DNA from: Candidatus Zhuqueibacterota bacterium
GTDB taxonomy: Bacteria > Zhuqueibacterota > Zhuqueibacteria > Residuimicrobiales > Krinioviventaceae
Assembly (NCBI GenBank): GCA_016934825.1
Contig: JAFGSB010000140.1
Location: 1 to 64,000 of the forward strand
Direction: 5' to 3'
Length of the DNA: 64,000 bases
Shown here: positions 54,414 to 62,595 of the stretch, in pieces
Layout: each line of letters starts with the position of its first letter
How positions within the stretch are numbered: the stretch's first letter is position 1
The notes under the pieces: generated by a model
Database searches by the model: none
Seen by the model: the letters and a program-made list of their open reading frames with translations, nothing else
Told to the model about the DNA's origin: nothing
Translations under genes and position numbers: made by a program

Positions 54414-55574
54414 TCACTCTCCCAGATATCCTTCAAGCCGCTGTGCGACAAACAGATCACAATCCGCCAGTGACTGAGGATTTAGTTGTTGAAAATCTTC
54501 ATGATCGCTGTTTGCCAGGTCGGTTATTACCCAGTCACCGTTCCGGTCGCAGATGACAAAATGCACAAAAAAGGCCCTGGGCTCATGTTGCGGATTGAAT
54601 CCATAGTGCGCATACAGGACGTAATCCGCATCCGGTTTGCTTTCCCGGACAAATCCCTGAAACGAACGCGCGACACTCCATAATAACACATTCAGGCCCC
54701 GGATATTTTTGTCATATTTGATCACGGGCCCTTCATCGGAGGCTTTTGCCAAACATAATCCGGACTTTATGAAAAGACCGGCCAGATTCTGCGCGCATGA
54801 CTCATTGACCTCATTTTCCAGAACCAGGACCGGATAGACCAATAATTTTGCCTGACTGTGTACCTGTTTGAACTGTTCACAGCGGTTCTGTATCGCTTCT
54901 ATTTCTTCTTTTGACGGAAGACCATCTTTTTCAGCCATCATTTTTTCAATTTTACTTTCGGGCGCGTCTTCACGCATCGGATCTTTAAGGCCTAATTGGG
55001 TGCGAAGCCGTTCCGCCAGAAACATACATCCCGTCATGGGGTCCTTTGGCTGGTATTTTGCCTTTGTAAAAGCATCATCCTGATTTGTTTGACGGTCGGT
55101 CCAGACAAGCTTTCCATTTTTATCCACAATAATTCCCCGCACTTCGGTGATCGACCTTTGTTCGACCAGAAACTGCGTGTACAAGACGTAATCGGTTTTG
55201 ACGGGATTATTACGAACAAATTCCGCGAATCCCGTTTGTACACTATCATAATCGTTAATATCCGGCGGAGAGAATTTCAAATTCTCTAATTCGATGTTTT
55301 GCATTCCCGCCCGTTCCAGAAGAATACCGACAACCATACCGATCCGTTCGTCGGTCATGAGCCCGAATGTTACCGGCAGTACGGTGAGAGAAGCCCTATC
55401 ACCCAGCGATTTGAATTTCTCGAACCGCCCTTGCTGGTCCTGAGATACTTTAATAATGTCCGATACTTTTGAATAAGTATATGAAAATCCGGCACAATAT
55501 ATGAGTATAAGCGTTGATAAGATGATGATACGGTTCATTCGGGATTTAAAAAGTGAAAAAATTGCAGTTTTCAT
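54414..55574 (-). CDS. Secreted protein with two internal repeats
   Basis: 386 residues with an N-terminal signal or anchor (IIILSTLILIYCAG). Seen: two halves that align with each other. Half one contains TDYVLYTQFLVEQRS, VDKNGKLVWTDRQTNQDDAF and FLAERLRTQLGL. Half two contains ADYVLYAHYGFNPQHE, CDRNGDWVITDLANSDHEDF and VAQRLEGYLGE. It is not from a family I know. It lies downstream of the NtrC-type regulator gene on the same strand and is preceded by a sequence close to a sigma-54 promoter. The AGGGAGAG site fits the ATG at 55574. Confidence 0.75.
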   Translation of the reverse strand: MKTAIFSLFKSRMNRIIILSTLILIYCAGFSYTYSKVSDIIKVSQDQQGRFEKFKSLGDRASLTVLPVTFGLMTDERIGMVVGILLERAGMQNIELENLKFSPPDINDYDSVQTGFAEFVRNNPVKTDYVLYTQFLVEQRSITEVRGIIVDKNGKLVWTDRQTNQDDAFTKAKYQPKDPMTGCMFLAERLRTQLGLKDPMREDAPESKIEKMMAEKDGLPSKEEIEAIQNRCEQFKQVHSQAKLLVYPVLVLENEVNESCAQNLAGLFIKSGLCLAKASDEGPVIKYDKNIRGLNVLLWSVARSFQGFVRESKPDADYVLYAHYGFNPQHEPRAFFVHFVICDRNGDWVITDLANSDHEDFQQLNPQSLADCDLFVAQRLEGYLGE

Positions 55575-55622
55575 TTTAGCTCTCCCTTGTTTTGTTAAAA
55601 TCTAAATTTCATCAGTGTCTTA

Positions 55623-55638
55623 TACAAACCCTGTACCA
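55623..55638 (-). promoter_or_regulatory. Possible sigma-54 promoter
   Basis: TGGTACAGGGTTTGTA on the minus strand, reading from 55638 to 55623, fits the -24 (TGGYACR) element and, with one substitution (T for C), the -12 (TTGCW) element with the right 4-base gap. It stands about 50 bases before the two-repeat protein gene, whose upstream neighbour encodes a sigma-54 activator. Confidence 0.45.
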
Positions 55639-55831
55639 CTAAAAATGGCTTTAAACTGTTGCGCTGGTAACACATTGATTTGTTTTGCTTTGCATCGTTT
55701 TAAACGGAATTTTTACATATCCATTACCCGATTTTTCCCCTAATAGGTTATACGAAAACATACAGGGCTGTATGAAAATTCAGACACCCTAACAACTAAG
55801 CGATAATTGACAAATTAGCGGGACAGCACAA

Positions 55832-57181
55832 TCAAATATTCAATTCTTTGATCAGCCTGTTGAGGTAGGTCCTTTGAATATCAAGTAACTTTGCGGCTTC
55901 CGTCTGGTTGTTGTTTGTTGAGCTTAATGTTCTTGAGATGAATTGTTTTTTAAAGCTTATGATGGCGTCCTCAAGCGAGGCGCCGATTTCGACGTTGGAA
56001 GAATTTTCTTCAGTCAACGCCGGCAAAACAGAAAGATTTATTACCGGGTCAGTTTCCAGTACCACTGCCCTTTCAATGACATTTTCCAGTTCCCGGATAT
56101 TCCCGGGCCACGAATATTGCTGCAACCTCTTTAGAGTTTCCGGCGTGACGCCGGACATATGTTTCCCCATATTTTGACTGTGTTTTTGTATAAATTGCTC
56201 CACAAAAACGGGAATATCTTCTACCCGCGACCGTAACGGGGGCAGTTTGATCCTGACCACATTTAAACGGTAAAAAAGGTCTTCCCTGAATTTTTGCCTG
56301 CTCACTTCCGCCTGCAGATCTTTATTCGTCGCGGCGATGATGCGCACATTTACACGAATTGTTTCCAGACCGCCCACGCGCTGAAATTCTCCATACTCCA
56401 AAACATGCAGTAATTTTGCCTGCAGTGATGGCGACAGGTCGCCGATCTCATCCAAAAAAATGGTCCCCCCGTTCGCCAGTTCAAACCGACCCTTTTTCTG
56501 TTTCAGTGCGCCCGTAAAAGCCCCTTTCTCGTGACCGAACAGGTCCGACTCCATAAGGTGCTCCGAAAGCGTTGTGCAGTTGACCTGTACAAACGGCTTG
56601 TCTTTCCTGCCGCTTTGTTCATGTATAAAATGCGCCATCAGTTGCTTGCCGGTGCCGCTCTCCCCTTCCACAAGAATTGTCGCGTTGCTTTTTGCCGCGT
56701 TTTGGGCTACATCCACAACCTTTTTCATCCCGGGATTATTTCCGATAATCATCCGGTATCGACTGTTAATCTCCTGCTTTAGAAATCGATTCTCCTCTTT
56801 TAAAAACTGCCGTTCCAGCGCCTTTCGCACAACCAGTTGAATGTGGTCCGGACGGCAGGGTTTGGGTAAAAAGTCATACGCGCCAAGTTTCATGGCTTCG
56901 ACAGCCCGTTCAATTGTCGCAAATGCAGTTAACACAACAACCGGGGTATCCATTTTTTCTTTATCAAACTGTTTCAAAAATCCAATCCCGTCCAAAACCG
57001 GCATCTGTAAATCCAGTAAAATCAGATCAGGACGTTCTTTTTTATATAGTTCAAAACCTTCTTTGCCGTTTTCCGCTTCAAGAATAAAATAATTTTGAGC
57101 CTTTAACCTGTCCTTCAAGAGCATTCGGAGTTGTTTATCATCATCTATAATTAGAATTTTTCGGGCATAATATTTTTCCAT
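55832..57181 (-). CDS. NtrC-family sigma-54-dependent response regulator
   Basis: 449 residues. Seen: a receiver domain (1-125) with the acidic DDD cluster (13-15), phosphoacceptor Asp57 (LLDLQMP), Thr85 and Lys107; an AAA+ core (about 140-380) with Walker A GESGTGKQ (173-180), GAFTGA (220-225) and Walker B IFLDEIGD; and a Fis-type helix-turn-helix at the end (NQTEAAKLLDIQRTYLNRLIKEL). All features needed for sigma-54 activation are intact. It lies 26 bases after the kinase gene on the same strand, a two-component pair. Confidence 0.95.
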   Translation of the reverse strand: MEKYYARKILIIDDDKQLRMLLKDRLKAQNYFILEAENGKEGFELYKKERPDLILLDLQMPVLDGIGFLKQFDKEKMDTPVVVLTAFATIERAVEAMKLGAYDFLPKPCRPDHIQLVVRKALERQFLKEENRFLKQEINSRYRMIIGNNPGMKKVVDVAQNAAKSNATILVEGESGTGKQLMAHFIHEQSGRKDKPFVQVNCTTLSEHLMESDLFGHEKGAFTGALKQKKGRFELANGGTIFLDEIGDLSPSLQAKLLHVLEYGEFQRVGGLETIRVNVRIIAATNKDLQAEVSRQKFREDLFYRLNVVRIKLPPLRSRVEDIPVFVEQFIQKHSQNMGKHMSGVTPETLKRLQQYSWPGNIRELENVIERAVVLETDPVINLSVLPALTEENSSNVEIGASLEDAIISFKKQFISRTLSSTNNNQTEAAKLLDIQRTYLNRLIKELNI

Positions 57182-57207
57182 TTTTCACTGTCCTTATTTT
57201 CGAGAAA

Positions 57208-59808
57208 TCATAACGAAACACTGCCGGAGAGTGTTACAAAAAATGTGCTCCCCGTTCCCGGTTCGCTTTCCACATGAATCGAGCCGCCCATTAACTCCAC
57301 TAACTTTTTAACAATATGTAATCCCAAACCTAATCCCTTTTCGTTTACTGTTTCCTGCTTTATTCTGACAAAACGGTCAAAAATGGTTGACAGGTTTTCT
57401 TTGCTTATACCAATACCCTGGTCAATGACTGATATTTTAACAAAATCCGACTTTTCAACCGGTTTGGCTTCTACTCGTACCCTTTTCCCCGTATTGGAAT
57501 ATTTTATCGCGTTGTCCAACAGGTTTGTTAAAATTTCATTTAAAAAAACTTTATCCGCTTTAATCCGAATGTTGTTTTCAACTTTATTCTCAAAATGAAT
57601 ACTTTTGTTTTCCGCAACGGATTTTACCGTCTCAACGGCCTGGTTTACTGATTCAACCAAAGCCAGAATTTCGGGATAGAATTCAATTTTACCGGCTTCG
57701 ATCTTTGTCATGTCTAATAGATTTTCGATCATACTTGTTAAATGCCGGCTGTTGTTATAAATACCCGTCAGATATTCCACTGTCCCGGGACCGGGTTTTT
57801 CCGGAATCCCGTCCAGTAAATTTTCAACAGACCAGCAGATGGATGTCAGCGGAGAACGCAGTTCATGTGAAATGAGTGATATAAAGTCGGTTTTTAACTG
57901 ATTCAACTCTTCTAACTTTTTCTTTTCGGTTTGTTCAAGTATCATCGCCTCCTGCAGCCTGATCCTCTCCAGTGTCTTGAATACTTCCGTTGCCATCTGG
58001 TTAATGAGCTCAATATCATCAACGGAATATTCTTTTTTTGTCGTTTTTTCCCCCACCAATGTCATTCCCTCCAGTTCATTGTGAAAATAACTCGGAACAA
58101 AAACCCGGAAATCATATTTTTGGGAAACAATATTATTGGAAAAATCAGGAAATTTTTCTACCGGCGGCATGAACAAAAACAACCAGAGTTTTTTAATAAT
58201 ATAAACAGGCAGGTATAATAATTTGCCGAAAGATCGTTTGTAAATTTCCGGGACACCGCGTTTCGTTTCCAAACCGGCTAATTTTGTTATTTCTAAATCC
58301 GGTTCATAATATTGCTGTTTTACAAAACTATTAATGCCTGTGGTAATTTCTTTTTCAAGTTTTTTTAATTCACTCTGCTTTAAGCCCGTGCTCCCGACAA
58401 TTTCGAATGTGTTCGCTGGACCACTTTTAAAAATTAGAACAATTTTTTCAATTGGAATAATAGATTTCACTTCTTTGAAAAAATATGTGACGACATTATT
58501 TTGGCTGTGAAACGAACTCAAGTCGGAACCGAATTTTTTCATGATAAATGGGAAATTATAAATTCCACTAAAATATTTTCTGATCCGGTTTAAAATTTTT
58601 TGTGAGACTATTGGGGTGAACAGAACAGCCGATAAAATTATGCTGATATTCAGCTTTAACCGGTGGTTTATTATGATCTCCCGGTAGTTAAATTTTGTAA
58701 AGCTGATGAAAAGTATAAATAACAGCAGAAAAAACAAGGCGGTAAAAATATAGATTATACTTTTCTCAAAGATGAATTCAATATTCAGCGCCTGGTATTT
58801 GATGATGGAAACAGCTATTGACAACGGAATGACCGCCATAAAGACATACATAACGATCTCGGGAATTAACGGGGGAAATCCCAGTTGCTGCGGCAGGGTC
58901 CACAGGAACAGGAAAGGGAAAAACCCGATTAACAAACCCCACAAGATCCATTGAATCTTTTTACGATGATCCTTTGTAACGGATACGATATATGAATGAA
59001 CGAGGTTTGTGACAGCCAGTGCGACATAAAGGATAAATAAAGTCCTGAACCCATAATTGTAAACATAATAAAAATAATGAAATGACCCAAGTTCTTTTGT
59101 AAAAACAGCGTAAAGAAAAGTCCCTTCAATTAAAAGAATAAAAACAAAACAGGGACTGAAAATTAAAACAGGTAATTTTTGATGCCTTGACAGTATTCTT
59201 TTTTTGTCGGGATAGAGAATAGTAAAATATAAGATAAACGCGGGTACAAGCGGATAAAAAAGCCAGTATAAAAAGATCAGCAAATATCCTGACAGATCAC
59301 TGTTTTGAGGAACACCGGGCCAAATGATCATTATTGGAACAACAACTGACATACACGTGGAATAAAACACACGGGCCGCCCAGTCATTCGGTTTTGATCT
59401 GAACACATATCCGCCAATCACCCAGAATGTCATACCCAACAGCAACAAAAACGGCAGAATGTATTTATTTTTTTCGCCGTAAGCTTTGACCAGTAATGTG
59501 GTAGCGGTTCTCGTTTCATTCCCCTCTTTATACGTCACTTTAACGCTGTCGCCGATACTTTTCCGGTCAATGAGAAAGTCGAATTCCCATCTTTCCTTAA
59601 AAGCAATACCATCAATTTTGATAATGCTGTTTATCACCTTTTCATCAGGAGATACGATATAATCCAGGGGATCGGGAACAGTAATAATATCATTATCGGT
59701 TATAAAAGCATCAAAATCAAGCGCCGGCCTCAGATGTGAGTGAAAATTGCCTGCGATACCAATAGCCAGTATAAATATACTGATAAAAATAAAAACCGGT
59801 TTGTTCAA
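57208..59808 (-). CDS. Sensor histidine kinase (PDZ-like, multi-TM, GAF-like)
   Basis: 866 residues. Seen: one membrane segment, then an extracytoplasmic stretch (about 45-110) resembling a PDZ domain (IIKIDGIAFKERWEFDF, SIGDSVKVTYKEG), about nine or ten membrane helices (115-405), a GAF-like domain (about 425-620) and a coiled stretch. Then come HisKA with His648 (FISLISHELRSPL) and HATPase with N-box NLLDNAIKYS, DQGIGIS and GLGLGLHIVKKL. It is expected to sense an envelope or lipid signal. The start is TTG with AGGAT upstream. It pairs with the NtrC-type regulator. Confidence 0.92.
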   Translation of the reverse strand: MNKPVFIFISIFILAIGIAGNFHSHLRPALDFDAFITDNDIITVPDPLDYIVSPDEKVINSIIKIDGIAFKERWEFDFLIDRKSIGDSVKVTYKEGNETRTATTLLVKAYGEKNKYILPFLLLLGMTFWVIGGYVFRSKPNDWAARVFYSTCMSVVVPIMIIWPGVPQNSDLSGYLLIFLYWLFYPLVPAFILYFTILYPDKKRILSRHQKLPVLIFSPCFVFILLIEGTFLYAVFTKELGSFHYFYYVYNYGFRTLFILYVALAVTNLVHSYIVSVTKDHRKKIQWILWGLLIGFFPFLFLWTLPQQLGFPPLIPEIVMYVFMAVIPLSIAVSIIKYQALNIEFIFEKSIIYIFTALFFLLLFILFISFTKFNYREIIINHRLKLNISIILSAVLFTPIVSQKILNRIRKYFSGIYNFPFIMKKFGSDLSSFHSQNNVVTYFFKEVKSIIPIEKIVLIFKSGPANTFEIVGSTGLKQSELKKLEKEITTGINSFVKQQYYEPDLEITKLAGLETKRGVPEIYKRSFGKLLYLPVYIIKKLWLFLFMPPVEKFPDFSNNIVSQKYDFRVFVPSYFHNELEGMTLVGEKTTKKEYSVDDIELINQMATEVFKTLERIRLQEAMILEQTEKKKLEELNQLKTDFISLISHELRSPLTSICWSVENLLDGIPEKPGPGTVEYLTGIYNNSRHLTSMIENLLDMTKIEAGKIEFYPEILALVESVNQAVETVKSVAENKSIHFENKVENNIRIKADKVFLNEILTNLLDNAIKYSNTGKRVRVEAKPVEKSDFVKISVIDQGIGISKENLSTIFDRFVRIKQETVNEKGLGLGLHIVKKLVELMGGSIHVESEPGTGSTFFVTLSGSVSL

Positions 59809-60432
59809 AATAGTAAATCCTGAATACTGTAACTATTGATAAATAATAAGCTTTACTAACATAAAAAACAACGAATAATTTGTTTATTTATTATTAAAAC
59901 AATCATTGATCTTATACCCTGTACGGCCTGTCAACCAGGGGCTTTGCCCGGCTGTCGTTCGGATAATCAAAAATGTGACGAATATTTTTTTCAGGACTTG
60001 AACCACCCGGGAAAATAAAACCGGAATGAAACAATTCAGGCTGATGATGAGCCCGGCAGTCGTAAACCGCGGCTATCAGTATATTGGGATAAAAAACTCT
60101 TCAGATCCTCATGTGCCTTTTATTATTCCGAACTTTTAGCCGTTATGAAATATTTTTTCGAAAATATAATCACTCCGGCAGTAACAAAAACCGGTATTCC
60201 AAATATCGCACATAAATGAGAACCCTTTAATGGGATATTAACTAAAGCATTCGTTTCGGTTGCTGGAAATTTTAACAAATGTATAATTTCTGAAAACTTT
60301 AGTAAATGTATGAAATAAATAATATACATTCCCTAATTCTGCTTAAAAATCGGCCAACTCAATTGGTGGGATTAACCAAATGTTTCATCTACAGATCAGA
60401 TCTTAAAAATATTATTATATTGAAATTATATC
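59809..60432. other. Intergenic region upstream of the kinase gene
   Basis: About 620 bases. A 68-codon minus-strand frame at 60123-60329 has a GGGA only one base from its ATG and a poor coding look, so I do not call it. No repeat or operator is clear. Confidence 0.45.
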
Positions 60433-61206
60433 TTAATTTTTTATGTCTTTTTTGACAATATTCAGAAACCTGGTTACCGATATATAACGGTCCGCCAGCA
60501 ATTTACCGTCATAAATCAGGTTGAAAACGCCGTAAAGTGACGGCGCTTTTTGCGCCTGAGCAGGCGTTGTCAGCTCGATGATAGCCGGTTCCAAATTTTC
60601 CTGCACAAGGATGGGTTTGATTTCTTCGATGAAACGCGCAACCCAGGGACATTGTCTTGAATAGACAATTGTCAGTCCCCTGTATTCTTTTAATTCTTTT
60701 TCCGGGTTGTTGATCGAAGGCCGGGGACCGTCTCTGAATTGTTTTACCATTAATTGTTCTGTGCCGGATTCGGCTATCTGACTGTAACCATTTTTAAGAA
60801 ATATTTCATTACGGGACATAAAAGAATTCCCGCTGGTTATTACGGCAACTCCCAACATATCTTTTGCGTCTTTTTCAACTTCATGAATCAAAAGGCCGCC
60901 CAATCCCTGGTGATGGTATTTTTTCCCGTTCGTCCAAAGACAATGGATAAACATGTATCCCTTTGCATTAACTGACCGCCAGCAGTGTTCACCGGGGACG
61001 TATTCGATAAATCCCGCCGGCCTTTTTTCACCTTTAATGTATAGCAGTTTAATTTTTAGTCCGTTTTTAAACTGTTCTTTAAGCCAATCGACCTTTTTAG
61101 GGTAAAATTCGTGTTTTGGATTTATAAAACATATTGCCTGCGGATGTTCCGATATGTTTTCGGTTGTTACTTCAAAAATAGTTGTTTCCAATTTCTGTAA
61201 TCCCAT
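60433..61206 (-). CDS. GNAT acetyltransferase fused to a YoaP-like domain
   Basis: 257 residues. Seen: a GNAT fold (about 1-160; HHQGLGGLLIHEVEKDA is the acetyl-CoA-binding loop), then a second domain (about 175-257) with TIVYSRQCPWVARFIEEI and ISVTRFLNIV, similar to the YoaP thioredoxin-like extension. The usual CPY motif is CPW here, leaving a single Cys. Function unknown. The ribosome binding site is weak. Confidence 0.82.
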   Translation of the reverse strand: MGLQKLETTIFEVTTENISEHPQAICFINPKHEFYPKKVDWLKEQFKNGLKIKLLYIKGEKRPAGFIEYVPGEHCWRSVNAKGYMFIHCLWTNGKKYHHQGLGGLLIHEVEKDAKDMLGVAVITSGNSFMSRNEIFLKNGYSQIAESGTEQLMVKQFRDGPRPSINNPEKELKEYRGLTIVYSRQCPWVARFIEEIKPILVQENLEPAIIELTTPAQAQKAPSLYGVFNLIYDGKLLADRYISVTRFLNIVKKDIKN

Positions 61207-61514
61207 ACTTTTCTAAAATTTGGTTAATTTCTTGTTTGTTTTTACATAACAGCCAAATCACCCGTTGAACAGCATCAGACCTGGTAAATTGATCCTTACG
61301 GAATTTATTTCCTATTTTATAAACCGCTGAAATACCTGGTATTCAATCTGATGTGTTTAAGATTATATATAAATTTTTGTTTAAATAATCAAGGAGATTA
61401 TATAAAAGTTAGCTTTTAACAATCCGCATTCACTTTACTTTCCCGCTTGCTTCGAAAAGAGAAAATTCTTATACTTTTAAAATCAACTTAAACATTATCA
61501 AAAAAGGCTATAAT

Positions 61515-62303
61515 ATGAACAAGTTACCGGTTATTCTGTTGCTGATTTTTCTGACGTTATTATCCTGTTGCAATACCGAACAAGTCCTGATCATCCAGGA
61601 CGAAAAACCGCAAATGGAAGTACTGTCCCGCTTTTTACAGGAGAAAGGCGGGTTGGACGTACAAATCGCAGACCAGGAAAATCTGCCGCAGGACCTGACG
61701 CCCTGCAAAGCGGTTATCGTTTTTATTCACGGCGAACTGTTCCCGGAAACGGAACGGGCCGTCATCGATTACACGAAAAACGGCGGCCGGTGCATCGTTC
61801 TGCATCATTCCATCAGCAGCGGAAAAGCGAAAAACGAGTTCTATTTCGATTTTTTGGGCATCCGGCTGGATTCCCCGGAAAAATCAAGATTTCCGGTTGA
61901 ACCGGGAGCGGGTTACGGCTGGGTCGATCCGGTCACCCTGACAATCGTCAACCTGAATTCGAACCATTATGTTACATCACACAACATCACATGGGAAGAC
62001 CAGGTTCTCTACACACCTTCCGACAACCCGGGTGTTGAGGCTTTATACCCGTGCCTGTCTCTGGACAGCTCGGAAGTGTACATGAACCACAAATTCATCG
62101 ACGGCCGCGAAAAAACCGTGCTATGCGGTATAAAATTCCTGGATGAACGAAACGGACAGCTATTTATGCAGGACCGGGGAGCCTGGATTAAAGACCAGGG
62201 CAAAGGCAAAATTTTTTATTTTCAACCGGGACACCGGCCGGAAGATTATAAAAACAATATTGTTTCACAAATGATATTGAATGCCATCGAATGGGTAAGA
62301 TAA
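61515..62303 (+). CDS. ThuA-like lipoprotein
   Basis: 262 residues. Seen: a lipobox (LTLLSCCN), then a glutaminase-like ThuA domain (VLIIQDEKPQM, KAVIVFIHGELF, YTKNGGRCIVLHHSISSG, GKIFYFQPGHRPEDY). Relatives occur near carbohydrate-degradation genes. The same fold appears inside the hydrolases at 35.5-42 kb. The AAAAGG site precedes the ATG. It may belong with the surface carbohydrate system, but it is separated from it. Confidence 0.82.
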   Translation: MNKLPVILLLIFLTLLSCCNTEQVLIIQDEKPQMEVLSRFLQEKGGLDVQIADQENLPQDLTPCKAVIVFIHGELFPETERAVIDYTKNGGRCIVLHHSISSGKAKNEFYFDFLGIRLDSPEKSRFPVEPGAGYGWVDPVTLTIVNLNSNHYVTSHNITWEDQVLYTPSDNPGVEALYPCLSLDSSEVYMNHKFIDGREKTVLCGIKFLDERNGQLFMQDRGAWIKDQGKGKIFYFQPGHRPEDYKNNIVSQMILNAIEWVR

Positions 62304-62595
62304 ATTATAAAGTATAACTCTTAAATTCCCGTGTTCACGATATCGAAAAACAGATCGTTTTCTAAAAAGACTGCTCTCTTTTTGTCTATTTTAAAACAAC
62401 ATTGTTGATTTTTTCCCCATATCATCATATCACCCGCATTTACTGCCGGTTCGGCAAGATTATTGTAACAAATGTGTTGTTCGCGATCAGGGGGAAAAAT
62501 GTTATTAAAAATTGAATTCTATGTGTAATTTTTTTATCTTTATAATAATCAGTTTATTATTAAAAGGATTTTATTCACGGATTTTTATCAAAATC

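Noticed and set aside
60123-60329. 68-codon minus-strand frame
   Set aside because: The only purine stretch abuts the ATG by one base, the sequence has no recognisable domain, and its N-terminal half looks like low-complexity repeats of an HLLKF segment.
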